A stretch of DNA of 64,000 nt from Apus apus (taxonomy: Eukaryota; Chordata; Aves; Apodiformes; Apodidae). The notes below the pieces were generated by a model, which did not search any database, was not told where the DNA came from, and saw nothing but the letters and a program-made list of their open reading frames with translations. Numbering within the stretch: the first letter of the stretch is position 1; every line of letters starts with the position of its first letter. The DNA is taken from NCBI RefSeq assembly GCF_020740795.1, contig NC_067295.1, forward strand, positions 4,898,501-4,962,500, read 5' to 3'. Position numbers and translations under genes: made by a program. This document shows, piece after piece, positions 38,963-51,300 of the stretch.

Positions 38963-41830
38963 TATTGCAACACACTAAAGGTCATAACTTGCATATATTT
39001 CACCCTATCAGAAACTTATGTGTTTGTTTAAACATTTCAGGTGTGTTCACCTGCCCAGGATCGTGGATTGATTCTGAGCCCCTGACTTTACATACACATT
39101 CATTCACACAATATTTAAGACACAAGATGATCAAGAAACACAAGTGTAGGCCATTCTGACCTGATGCACAAAGCTGTATCCAGGAGACCTGCATGCCCAG
39201 ACTGTTGTTGGGCTGCCATGCTATGCCAAGGTGGGTCCTCACTGTGCACAGCATTACCCAGCACTTGGGAAATGCTTGGATACACTCAGTTGATTGATTT
39301 CCCATTAGCTAAAGGTCACTGAAGGCTTTGTAAAGAGCTTTATAGTCTCAGCATGATCACTCTAGGTGACATATACTTCTGATTTACCCAAGAGCCAAAT
39401 TATACACAGCCTGAAATCAATAAGGCATGCAAAAGTTGAGAGGGAGGAAACTGGAGACAGACAGAGGTGCCCAATAGCATGTGAAAGGTCATTGGCACCA
39501 CGTCTCCTACATCTCCATCCCCCATGGACATTGCCCTGCTTGCAGAGCCTGACAGCTGGTGAAGCTGCAAGCCTTTCTCTCCCAGCAAGGAGCACCTTAG
39601 CCCACTGCTTTTTATAGTCTGCCTGTAAATGCCTGCTTGTTCAGTCCAAGCCTACAAGTCCCACCACCAGTCATGAAGGGACATCTGTTTCAGATAACTG
39701 GACCCTGCAGCATGTATCAGAACCCTTCAGATTTTGCCCACTGTACCTTGATAAGCTTTCACCATTTAATCATTCAATTATTAGTTTTATCTTCTACTTT
39801 GGCCCCTACTCACACCCCTGGAAAAGCAAACAGGGCAGGTCTGCATGCTACAGCAGATGGCACTTGGTTTCCCAGCAGACCCTCTCACTCATCTCTGCAT
39901 TTACCCCCTCCATAGCATCCCCATTTATTTGTAGATGCCCTCAACTCTCCTGACCCTTTTTATCCTTCAGAAACACATCCACAGCCCTGCTACACCACTC
40001 CCTGCTGACCAGTATTTTGGCCACCACTGTCGTTTTGACATGTCTTCTTGGCTCTTCTCTGTCCCCAGTGCTCCTCCCATGTTTTCCGCAGAGACCTGTC
40101 CGGGGTCCAAACTAAACAAGAGTCAATCTCAATGGCATTTGCTTCCATCCATTTTGAATTCCTGCAATAACAAAGAACTAAACTCTGAAACTGCAGCTTC
40201 TCTGCCACAAAATGTGGCTTTGCCAAAGCTGCGTGTGATCCATCTGCCTGGGGGATAAAACATGGGATTCGTGGTGGGTCAGGAAAAGCCTCCCTCATTT
40301 GTTTAACACACGGTTTGGGCAGGGCTGGGAGTATTCTGATAGGGGTGCAGGCTGACTCCCTGATTTGGCACAGTCTGAGGATGAGAACTTGAGACAAAAT
40401 TACAAACACCTTCATCAGGTGAAAAGCAACAGCCCCATTAATGTTCACTGCCATCCTCGCTGGCCCAGCACCCTCTGCTCAAGGACACCCAGCATTTTCC
40501 AGGATAAAGAAAGACATTTTGTTTGGAGGAATGGTGTGCTTGGTGCTTCCCCTGCATCCCAAGCTGTCTGGAAGCCAGGGATGGAGCAGGATGGTGACCT
40601 CTGCGCATTTCTGTAGCCGAGTTTTGCCCACGGACCCATACAAGCCCTTGAGCTCTCTGAAGGGTACGTACTTCTTGAATTCAGACAGTTTTCATGCCAA
40701 CTGCTTCCAGGCTCACCCTGTGGTAAGTTTGGATTGAGGCAGTTTTGCATGGCTTTCATTGCCAAATGCTGTAGCCCTGGCTTCCAATATTCCCACCCAA
40801 GGTGTTGCTGTTCTGGGAGACCTTCAAACCTCCTGTGGACACAGCTCACACCCAGGAGCCCTCCCAAAAACAGGTATCTCTCACCTCCCCTTCATGGGGG
40901 ACAAACAGAAGACAGCTTGAGTAACTCACCAAAGGGCTTACAGCAAACAATTAGCAGCACTACTAATTAAAAACATGCTCCTCAGCTCTGCCTCATGATT
41001 TGAGGAAGAGAATGTGGTACATTTCATGAGCCCCTGGGTTTGTGACACCAGTATTTACAGGAGCCCCTGCAAGGGCAACTCCTGCTGCCCTGCATCCCAC
41101 CACAGCCTGGGGGTCACTGTCCCTCTCCAAATGCAATGGGCCCTACCAGCAGGGCCCAAACCTCATGGTCCAGATGGAAAAGACATCAACACCTGAAAAG
41201 CCAAAGAAAAAAAATGCAATGGTCTTAAGGCATAAATGGTGAGCACAGCCTGCTGAACAGGCCTGTTGACCTGCCCTGCTTCCTCTTCGGGGCAGTCTGC
41301 TACAATTACTGTGCCATTCTCCATTAGCACCTATAGATTATTTTTAAAATCAGCTTCCGTGTATCTTTCCGGAGCCTTTGGTATCCTCTGACGCCAATTA
41401 ATTTCCCCTTCTCAGGGAAAGGCTCATGAAGAAACAAAAAGCCTACAGCAAGGCGATTGCTTTCCATTGAATATGGCGACAGCTTTCCCAAGGGGCCTCC
41501 CGGGTGTCAGGTTTGCTCCTGAATTCACCATGTCTCTGTCGATGGTGAGAGCCTGAACCCTTGCACCCACTGCCAGCAGACATGCCTCACCCTGCTGCTG
41601 GCAGGGTCTGGCCCTGAGCTGAAACAGGAGAGAAGCTGAGGATGCGACCCAAAGCCTTCCCAAGGCACAGAAACACCATCTCCAGGTGGTTTTCTGAACA
41701 TTAAAGAACAAGGCCCAAACCAACAAACAGAGAGTTTCGTTGTGAAAACTTCCCTCCCTCCTTGTCAAGGATCAGGCTGATGATCTTGTATCTTCCTCCC
41801 AACAGGAATCAGCTGCTACAACTTCTCAAT

Positions 41831-41863
41831 GTCTTTTTTTGTCTTTTTTTTTTTTTTTTTTTC
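41831..41863. repeat. T-tract
   Basis: Two T-runs separated by GTC, the second about 20 bases long and followed by CAG. It looks like a splice acceptor on the plus strand, but no exon is supported after it. Confidence 0.85.
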
Positions 41864-44800
41864 AGTATTTTAAACCATCCCTGAATGAAGCAAAACCTGA
41901 AAAATCAAAGACAAAGCAGGGCTGGGAGAACATCAGGCCACCGCTGCCAGGCCCACGGGAAGGGAACACAGCACACCAGGACACTTCAGGGGACACTGGT
42001 GGTGCTAGACATGGGGGACACTGAGCAGAGACAAAGGGAAGGGAGCTTCATGTCTTGCAGGGAAAAGGCAGCCAGGCCTGATTCCCAGCTCCAGCAATGG
42101 GCTTTGCTCAATCATTTCACAGGGCACCCATGACAGGAATCGCTGCTGAGGGCGGGTGTAAGAGACAGGTCCCCGCTGCCGCAGGAGCTGGGCTGGGGGG
42201 AGCAGCAGCAGAGTCTGTCAGAGCCCAGAAACAGAAAATGGGTTTCAGATGGGCCACTGTGGAGCTGCTGCACGGCCCCAGCTCTCACAGCCCCTCACAG
42301 ACACTGCAACTGCAGCGAGAGGCTCAGCCAGCCCTGCTGCCCCCTAAGCACGAGCACCTCTGGAGGCACAGGGCCCTGCCAAGCATCATTCCTGTCCTGA
42401 CACGGGGCTCTGCTGCAGCGCCCAGGCCACATGCTACCCAGCTCCTGCAAGGACAAACCTCAGCCTCCACAGTCCAAACTAGATTCCCAATTTGATTTAA
42501 CCAAGGAGAGCTGCCTTATGCCTGCACCAGACCCACTGCCACCCAACCCTCCCCATCCCTTCCCCAAACAGCCAGGTAGCCACAGCTTTATTAAATTCTG
42601 TTGTGTAGGGTGGTTTTTTTCCCCCTCATTCCCTTTTCCCCCTCCCTCTCTCCTTCTCCCAGAGGGCTTACAAGCAAGACTAGCATGGGCAAGCCCTTAC
42701 ATTCACATAGACACACTTGTAAGTCACCACACCCCACACCCTCCCTGGCCCCGTTCTGCTCCTCAGCCACGCAGCACCCTGCCAAGTCACCAGCTTTCCC
42801 CACGGGCTGCCACGAAGGTCCAGCTTACATAAGAAGGAACAAACTGGCTTTTCTTCACCACCCTTTCAATGCCGCCATTCATGCCCTGCCCTCCATCCTC
42901 CCAAATGCCACCTTGAGGGATGCAAAACACACAGCCAAAGCACTTCATCTCACATGTTAACCCTGGGCAATTTTTTCTGTTGTCTGTGGGTAATGGACCT
43001 ACAATTTTGTCCCCCTAAACCACGAGTGAATTAAATGGTTAAGGCAACAAACTACAGAGATGCAAAGGTACCCGTGTGCTAAGGACATTCCATACCCTGG
43101 CAAAGCTATGTCACTACTCAAAAAGCAAAGGGTTCTGAGGCCTGACAGTCCTTCCCTGGAGGACACAGGGGCTGCAGAGCCAGGTCACACGCATCCCACC
43201 ACAGGAGTGAATCTGACATCAAACAGCAAGAGACTGAAACTCTTCAATGGTTGTGTAAAGACTTTGGCTCTGACGCTGAGCAAGCACTAAAGCTGGTCTC
43301 AGTTCTACCCGGTTGGAAACATCTTGGTCAAGACCCAGGTTATTTTTGCACCCTCACATCGGTTCTGCCTGGTTAGAGACTCCGTGCTGACTTTGGCCAA
43401 GTGGTCAACCCCAGGGAAATGCAAGCCAGGAGGGGAACAGGACATAACTTTGCAGGCTAAGCATGAAACGACAAAGCCAGGTTTATTGAGACACAAATAG
43501 GCAGCTTCAAAGCATTTTTTCCACCCCTCGTAAAATCAGTACTAGCATCATAATCATCTACACTCCAGGATTCTAAGTCCTTTTCTGATTTCAGGCCAGC
43601 AGAGATGCATACTGCCTGCCCTTTCCAATCATTCTTCTATAATTTGTAAAAAATCAAATTCCAGCACTTTTAGGAAACCAGGGGGGAAGGAACCATGGCT
43701 GGTTGAACTTTTTGTCCTTCTCTACACCCGCCAACTTTTACATCATCAGGACAGGGCAAGAAACCCACAAAAAATGCACATTCCCAAAGCCAGAGGCTAC
43801 ATCCCAGTTCTGGCAACCCAGTGGTCTTACCACAAAGCTCAGCGCAGCCTGGATCCCCTTTGACTTCTGAACAATAGATTTACAGTGGTGAAAGGGTGGA
43901 GAAGGAGGGCTTCAAAAGCAAAGAGCAGCAAGGGAGAAGTCATTTTGAAGCCAGAAACAATCCTCTGCAACATGAGCCCTCTCCATCTCAGCTTTGCTGC
44001 TCTTCCCGGCAAGCACTTTGAAGTGTGGCAATGGGACATGAGGAGAAGGCCAACAGCCTGTTGGGTGTGGGCCTACAAACATGAACATGGCTTATGTGTC
44101 AACAAAGGCTGGACTTGACAGGGTGAAAGAAGGAAAGTACAGAAGACAGAATCCTCAGTGGCCTTATGCCAGCCATGCATTCTCCTGACTGCAGCACTTA
44201 GGGAGGTTGATGAAGAACACGGGGTGTGCAGGGACTTTACTGTGATGCTGGGCAGTGTTTGTGAAAAAAGCTGGAACTTACCCCCTTTAGCCAGCTTGGG
44301 ATGGGGACGGAGAAGCCAGTGCACTGCAAGTCTCCCCTGTCTAGCCAATGTCCACAGGGAAGGGAGGGCTTTTTCTTCTATTGCTGTTCAATTACAAGGC
44401 AGTCATAAGGAGAGGATACGTCCACACATCACATGGAGCAGCTGCTGTGCAGGATTTGCAGCCATTTTTGCACTTTCTCTGCTAACTGCACAATGAGGAA
44501 CTTGCTGCCAAAAGTGATGGCAACACCCTACAACCCATTCCTCCTCTGCCCTGGATGACTGACTGACAGCCGGTCACCTGGAAAAGATGCTCCTGGGCTC
44601 TTGTCTGGGACAAGCTAAGGCCATGAATCACAGGACAACTGTGGTTAGGGAGGCAGCAGGTGGTTTGCAGGGTGAGCTGATATCACAGAGGTACTGGTCA
44701 GAGCATGGCCAAGTGCTGATTGGAGGGGCAGGCAGAGACAGGACCAGATCAAGAGGCACAAGGGAAGCAGCTGGAAGGAAGTTTGCACAGCATCTGCACT

Positions 44801-46608
44801 ATGGTCCCATCCGCTCCTGTCTACACATACTAAACATCAATTAAATTTGAATTAAAAGAGAAAAAAATAAACACTTCAGAAAGACGAGAGATGAAAACAT
44901 CCATGCTGTATCTTTGAAGAGCAAGATGAACCCACCCTGAAGAAATGTAGATGTAGTGGGAACAAAGAGACTCCCGGGATTACTCATTACAGGAGATGAG
45001 ATTCTCAACATCTTTCTATTTTGCAACAATTAGCTGGTAACCGGGAAAAAAAATTGAATAAACACTTTTCTATTATTAGTTTTAAATAATGACTCAGAAA
45101 CAGGCACTTCCTTTTTCCCCAAGCTGTGAAGAGCTAAGCACCAAGACCCTGATCATGGCTTCAGGCTTGTTTAAACTGCAAACGTCTCTGCAGAAATTAC
45201 AGCAGAGTGGTTTGAGTACAATGAGAATCAAATGCTTTGAGTGTAACTACTAGCAATTACCTTTCATTTATAGGTTAAAAAGCCTGATGCAGCATATTTG
45301 CTAGGAAAAGCATGCACTGCCAAGAAGATATATGTGTACAGAGGTTGGGAAAGCAAGGAGAGAGAGGGGAAAAGTCACGCCGGCTGATAGCCTTGGAGAG
45401 AAACTGAGTAAAAGGCCAATACAAAGAGGTCTGCCCAAAACACAAGGTTGCCTCTCAAGGCCTGACCCTGGACCTTAATCACCAATACAATCCACAGCTC
45501 AGGGAAATAATTAAGTACTTCAGTTCTAAAAGAATTGCATGCCCAATCTGCTAAGCAGACAGTTTTTGCAGAGCAATTCAGAGAGAAAAAGATAAGCAGA
45601 TTCAGCTGATCAGACACAAAAAGTCTCTCTAAAAGCAATAATTTCCTCTGGGAAGCGGCCCACATGCTCCTAGCACAGTGGGCAACCATCACTGCTGCAG
45701 CAGGTCCCAGCAAGGCAGATGATTAAATCTGCATCTGTCATTTGGTATGAACAGAAAGGCAGCAGATAAGGATGCAGTGTCACAAACAGTAGCTGGTACT
45801 CTGTAAACAAAGGAACTTCAAGCTCACCTTGATGCCTGCTGATTGAAAGAAACCTTTTGGATCTTCTCCTTCCAGGGATAAGCATCTGCATCCCTGCCAC
45901 ATGCCCTTGAAGTGTGCAGAGGAATGAGGACACAGCATCGGTCTCAAGGGACTTGCACTGCACACAGCAGTGACCAGGTCACAGAGCAGCACATCACCTC
46001 CCCATCCTGTGACTGGCTGCAAGATGTTGACCTGCTTTTCTGCCCAAGCTACTGCAGCATGAAGGCTGGCTGCCAAGTTCTGGACAGCACATCTATCCAA
46101 GAGCATGCTCTGCCCGCCCAGGTTGGCTACAATGCCCAAGAACTTCAGGCATCATCCTGGAGTAGAACATGTCACGGAAGATGTTCCACACTAGCAAGGT
46201 ATACAGAGGCTGCAGAACCTCAGCTTTTTGGAAAGTAGAGTGCCACCACCACTTTGCCAAAGGGTGAGGAATTGCAGAGGTTCTGTGTTGGCCACCTGCA
46301 CATCCTGGAACACCCCACAGGACTTGACGTCACTGCTCCCAACCGCCATTTCCTTCCTGTCACCCTGGAGTCATGCTCACCAGAGCACTGGTGTCCTTCC
46401 AGGGCTGTTTGGCAGAGTCAGGCACTGAACCATCTCCTCCCTAACTTGAGCCCAGCTCTGAGCAACCTCCAGCAAATGTGGCTGCAGATGGCACCACCAA
46501 CATACGCAGCTCCTAGTGTTCGGCAAACCTCTTACTTCCAGAACAGCAGCCGTGAGACAACACACAGAGGCAGGTGCATAATTTCTTGAAGTTCTCTTTT
46601 CTTTTGTT

Positions 46609-47002
46609 TTTATTCTTTCCCTTCCTTTGCCATGACACACGCTTTGTATTAAATATTTTAAATATATTAATTTTTTAAAAGTATTAATAAAAAGAGCTAC
46701 GGAAGGACACAGCTGGCAGAGTGACCGAGGGCAGCGACCCATTGCAAAACATGGGGACATTTAAAAAATAACAAACAGAAATCAAATTATAACAAAAAAA
46801 ACTGGCATTTTTTGCATATGCACAGCCGGCTGGAATACCCTGGTCTCTGGCATTATTGCAAAAATGAAAGAGGAAGTGGTAGAAAAAATATATTCCATTG
46901 TACCAACCTGTACAGGGAAGCGAGTTAAGAGCAAAAATGAGGAGGCTTTAAACATTTTTGGTATTTCAGATGTTCCCTCCCCCACCCATCGCCCAAACAC
47001 TT
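46609..47002 (-). other. probable 3' UTR of CHST12
   Basis: On the minus strand AATAAA occurs at 46609-46614, about 390 bases beyond the CHST12 stop codon. The AT-rich context fits a polyadenylation site. Later sites are possible. Confidence 0.45.
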
Positions 47003-48250
47003 TTAGTCTTTAAGCAAGTTTTCTGGCTTGGGGTAGCCAAAGAGTACAAAATCTGCTTCATAAAGCTTGTAAAGCTGCTGCCTCCAAGCCAGTGGGATAT
47101 TGGCAAACCAGTTCTCTTCCCAGCTGCTGGCAGTCCTGTTCCGGTAGCTGGGGGGGAAGTGAAGCAGCCTGTCCACTTTGAGGAGTTGCAACAGATAAGC
47201 AGCATCCTCATCCAGTGTCTCCAGCTTCCCAATGAAATCATAGTCTATCTGGCACGGGTGGCACAGACGGTAAATCTGCCTCCAGTGCTCATTGAAGGGG
47301 ACCATCTTCTCTGTCCTGGGGTCCAGTAAGTACTGGATGAAGTCAGAAAAGGAGACTTTGAGGCCTGCCCTGAAAGCCTCTCTAACAGAGATGGGAAGGT
47401 TGGAATGGTTGGAATACAGCTTTAGCATGGGGATGGCAAAACGCTGGTAGAACTCCTCATTCTCCAGCTCAAACTTGCTGCGGAAGGCAGAGATGAGGCG
47501 GACAAAAGGGTCTCGTACAAAGAGGAACTTAGTGTACTTCTTCAGCTTGATCTTCATCAGGTGCCGGGAGAACTTCCCGTAACGGCGCCAGAACTTATTG
47601 AAGGTCAAGTGGGTGCTGGTGTTGTGGACATGCTCCCGGGGGATATCCAGAGGGTGCCGGTATGGGACCCCCTGGTCCAGCAGGCTCTCACTTAGCACAA
47701 TCATCACCCGTTTCCAGTTGGTGCAGGCAACCTTGGGGACATAACAGTAGATGATGCCGTGGCGGTCATCCACGATCAGGTGGTTGAGCTCATAGTTTGG
47801 GATGTCATCAAAGGAACGCTCCTTGGTGGGGAAAGTGAAGCTGGAATTGGCACAAAACTCCCGCAATGTTCTCTGCCTCTCTCTCTGCAGTTTTTCTTGG
47901 TCCAAGCTGTTTCTGTCACTGTGCACAGACCAGTCATAGCCCCGCACATTCTCCTCCAAATTGCTCCCCACGGGCTTGCTGGAGCCCTGGATGAGCAGCT
48001 GCTCTGTCTTTTGGGGGACAGAGCTATTCTGTTTCAGGCTTGAACTAAGCAGCTTTGCCAAAAATTCATCCACATCTGGCAAAGCTTCCCAGCCTTCACC
48101 TGTCTTGATACCTGAAGAATGAGGCCTGGAGAAGGACGTATGCAGGTAGAAGTGAGCCGTTCCCACGTTGTCCCAGTACACAATGATCAGGAGGATCATG
48201 AAGATGGAGACCAGCACCACAGAGAGACGGAGGAGCCGTGCTTTGGTCAT
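47003..48250 (-). CDS. CHST12: carbohydrate sulfotransferase 12 (chondroitin 4-O-sulfotransferase 2)
   Basis: This enzyme transfers sulfate from PAPS to position 4 of N-acetylgalactosamine in chondroitin and dermatan chains in the Golgi. The 415-residue frame is complete in one coding exon and nearly equals the 414 residues I recall for human CHST12. It is a type II membrane protein with a short cytosolic end (MTKAR), a membrane anchor at about 7-26 and a lumenal stem. The 5'-phosphosulfate loop VPKVACTNWKR is at 171-181 and the 3'-phosphate motif VRDPFVRLISAFR at 245-257. The family-typical C terminus (FGYPKPENLLKD) is intact. N-glycosylation sites include N75, N135 and N210, with another in NRTASSW near the end. 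Identification rests on near-identity to remembered CHST12 over the catalytic part; the stem is more variable, as expected. The start is the first in-frame ATG and gives the conserved N terminus. Confidence 0.97.
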   Translation of the reverse strand: MTKARLLRLSVVLVSIFMILLIIVYWDNVGTAHFYLHTSFSRPHSSGIKTGEGWEALPDVDEFLAKLLSSSLKQNSSVPQKTEQLLIQGSSKPVGSNLEENVRGYDWSVHSDRNSLDQEKLQRERQRTLREFCANSSFTFPTKERSFDDIPNYELNHLIVDDRHGIIYCYVPKVACTNWKRVMIVLSESLLDQGVPYRHPLDIPREHVHNTSTHLTFNKFWRRYGKFSRHLMKIKLKKYTKFLFVRDPFVRLISAFRSKFELENEEFYQRFAIPMLKLYSNHSNLPISVREAFRAGLKVSFSDFIQYLLDPRTEKMVPFNEHWRQIYRLCHPCQIDYDFIGKLETLDEDAAYLLQLLKVDRLLHFPPSYRNRTASSWEENWFANIPLAWRQQLYKLYEADFVLFGYPKPENLLKD

Positions 48251-48345
48251 CCTGACACCTACTGTGATAGCTGGTTTTCACCTGGATTCACCTCTGGCTT
48301 GCCAAGTTAGGCTTGGGATCCAGCATGGTGCTGCAGATCAGGATC
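48251..48345 (-). other. CHST12: 5' UTR part of the CHST12 coding exon
   Basis: On the minus strand a long polypyrimidine tract and CTTTCTAG end at 48346, so the exon most likely begins at 48345, 95 bases before the start codon. A second AG (CTGCAG) slightly downstream is an alternative acceptor. Confidence 0.6.
48288..48326 (-). promoter_or_regulatory. short upstream ORF in the CHST12 leader
   Basis: On the minus strand CACCATGC, with A at -3 and a strong initiation context, opens a 12-residue frame ending in TGA about 37 bases before the CHST12 ATG. It lies in the predicted coding exon and would be present in mRNA. A role in limiting CHST12 translation is inferred. Confidence 0.55.
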
Positions 48346-51300
48346 CTAGAAAGGTACCAGAAAAAAAGTTAGTTGAACCCTTAAAAACTCTGGTTTGGAG
48401 AGAATGACCTCTTATGATCGAGACTCATCATGGGGCTGACCATCCGTTTCCAGAGAGCTGTGTGAGTCTGAGGCACCCATACAGAACCCATGGAGAAGAG
48501 CTGAGTGGCCAAAAGGAGGCTTAATGTGTTGCAACATTACCAGTTTCCACAGCCATCATGGTTGATTTATCCATCTCAAGCTTCTGGAGCCACATGATTT
48601 CAAGAGAATCTCTGTTTTCTTAAAATATAAAGACTTCAGGCCTAGAGTTTACAGGGAGTAGGTTGAAAGTATTAAAAAAAACAACTACGTACAGAAAATA
48701 TGCAGTCAACTACCTTTCAGACTTCCTTTCTTTTAAAAAATACCTAACACACAACAGGAAGGAGGTTTTAGCTTGTGGTATCACACTGTGGTCTCCCCAC
48801 GAAGATGCTCTGTACCACTGTGCTGGAAACAAAGACCTCACTGGAGGTGTATTTGTACAGCTGAAGATGCTGTTGCCACAGTGGCTAAAGCAAGACCCTG
48901 TTGAGAGAACACCACTGATCTGAATGCACCATCTCATCTAATCTGTGTGAAAGCCCTCAGTAGATGTCACCTCCATGGCCTTTCCTGGTAACTATTTATT
49001 TTGTGAAGAACAGAGATTACACAAACAGTTTTCCTACAAAAACCCCCAAAGGGACACGGCCCCAGTAAAAGCCACACATCAATAAAAACCTGAAGGAATG
49101 ATTACTTTTAACTGAACGATTTCTGAGATTTAAGATGCTCTGGTAAATCTTTGTCCACATCAGGACCTCTTTTCCTGGTTTAACTGGTAATTTCTACCAC
49201 ACTCATCCTGAATGACTCTTGATCAATGACAGGCAAGAAATCACGGTTAAATGGGCACCTTGGAGATATTCTCTGGAGGGTGCAGCAAGTTATATTGTGT
49301 TTTGTTTTGGGGTTTCTTTTTACATCAACCAGTCCCATCTTTTCACTGCTACCTGCTTCCCTGCTCCCAGCCCATTTCCACCACCAAGCTCTTCAAGGGA
49401 GATCCATCTCCCCACCCTGCCAGAGAGAGAAATTCAGTGCAGCTGTAGCCTAACACCTGGCTTTGCTCTGCAACACCAAACACTTCCCTGGAGCCAGGCT
49501 CTTATTCTACATGTGAAGAGGAGCTGGAGGAACTGCAGTCATAACACTTTGCACTCTGCAGAGCAAGAAGCAGGTATTACTCAGCAGTAACTCTCTACAT
49601 TTAGCCAGTCAAGATTGAGGATGGAGCAGATCTGAGAAGAAACACCCAGAGAGATGAGCACGGAGTCAAAGAAGGGGCAAATTGCATATGTGCGTCAGCA
49701 CTTCAGGCCAAGCGTCTCAGTCCAACAGCAGAAGATAATGGAGAGATGCTGCCAAGCCTACTGCTTGGCACGTTCCCGAGTTTGTGATTTGCCTGAATCT
49801 GCTCTTGCTTTCAAGCTGGTTAGCTGCTCAGGGCAGGGACTGCTTCCTATTCTGGATGAATAGGGTGCCCACTGTGCACATAATTCCTAGCACGCTGGTT
49901 TTTCAACGCTGCTTGAGACCTTTGGGCTGGCTGGAATGCAGCAAGCCCAGAAAACTGCACAGAGCATCCCTTTCTGCCATCCCTGTACCCAGCAGCTTCC
50001 ACAGCTTGGGGCAGTGCAGCAGCCTGCCAGCATTTCTGCAAAGCCATCCCACCCCAGAACAGACAGATCACCCTCCCGGCAGCAGCGACAGACGCAAACG
50101 AGTCGCTGTGTGTGGTACAAGCATTCCTTGGGCAAACAGAAGGAGAGCTCTTTGTCAAAGCCACCAACATCATGTAGCTCTACCAAGGGCTTCAGCCTGC
50201 TTTCCAGGACACAGCACGCAGGCCTGCCCAAGCATTCGGCTTTTCCAAGACACACAGCAGTGAGCAGCACAGAATCGAAATGACTCCACTTCTATTAACT
50301 CTACCAGTGCCAGAGAGGAACCCTGAAAAAGAGCTTAATTTTCCCTCACAAGAAAAATGCTACAGAAAACAGAGTTGATCTATTGACCACGACACATCCC
50401 CTTCCTGAGCACTTCATAAGAGATGCCAGACTGAAAGCACAAATTAGAGGTCTCTGTGCACAGCAGAGGGAGTGTGCCTCCATCCTCCCCTTGTCAGAAT
50501 CAAAAGGAAAAGCCTCCAGGAGGAGCCAAGAATTTACTCTCAAGTTTAACCCAAAGTCACCAGCCAACAAGAACGTGCAACAGGATCCACACAAAGCTGC
50601 TTCTGTGACAAGATGGCAGCAAACCAGGCAACAGACCAAGTGCTATAATCATCTTGCAGAGTGCCCTAAGCAGCCACCGCATGATCATCTCCAACCTTGA
50701 ACCTGGCCTGACCCTTCTCCCCATTCCAGGCCTAAGAAAGACACCAACATCTGAAGTGACAGGTCCCATCCTCTCCTATCACAATCTGCCATGCCAAATA
50801 ACCACCTCTCAAACTGTCACTTAAAACCAGAAAGGGAGGATGTCTCCACAGCACTCAGTGCAAAAGCTATTGCAGATGTAAATCCTCAGGGATTTGGAAA
50901 CCTTATTTGCACTTCACGGTCTGAATGTAACTGTTGGTTCTCACAGCAAACAGCAACTAAAGTAATTTCTGTCTCTTTCTTCCTCTTTTCTCAGCTTTGC
51001 GCTACAACTACATTCTCTCACAGCCTCTTTTTGCAAAAGAAAGTAACTCCAGCCTGCTTACAGGAGCAGTAAGGCCTACAGAAAATAAAGCTTACACACA
51101 GGTATTTACCAGAGACGAGGGATAGTAATTCCTCTCTATGAACAGTGCTGGTTTTGAAGGGTCTGTGCCTCCAAAGGCTTGGCTGCAGATTCCACCCCTT
51201 CTTGCTTTGTGTCTCCTCAGGCTTGTCCCCCTCTCACTGCTCCTAACTCCCTGCAGGGAAGCACAAGGCACAGGTCAGACTCTAAGCACCAGCTCACCTC

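Larger units (their letters stand above)
16469..46608. other. about 30 kb gene-free interval
   Basis: No frame here shows a recognisable protein family, and none of the longer ones forms a convincing exon series with matching splice phases. Contents worth noting are A-runs at 17.38 and 34.91 kb, a pyrimidine tract at 35.68-35.80 kb, a T-tract at 41.83-41.86 kb, a CR1 scrap at 38.90 kb, two CTCF-like motifs (27.77 and 31.85 kb) and a CpG-richer patch at 31.78-32.51 kb. Several AT-rich stretches with TAATTA-like words, for example 33.78-33.86 kb, could be conserved enhancers. Long non-coding RNAs cannot be excluded. Confidence 0.55.

Noticed and set aside
41831-41870. Polypyrimidine tract with CAG resembling a splice acceptor on the plus strand
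   Set aside because: No supported exon follows and no matching donor gene upstream. Best explained as a T-tract.
47759-48310. Plus-strand frames overlapping CHST12
   Set aside because: Antisense shadows of the CHST12 coding exon.
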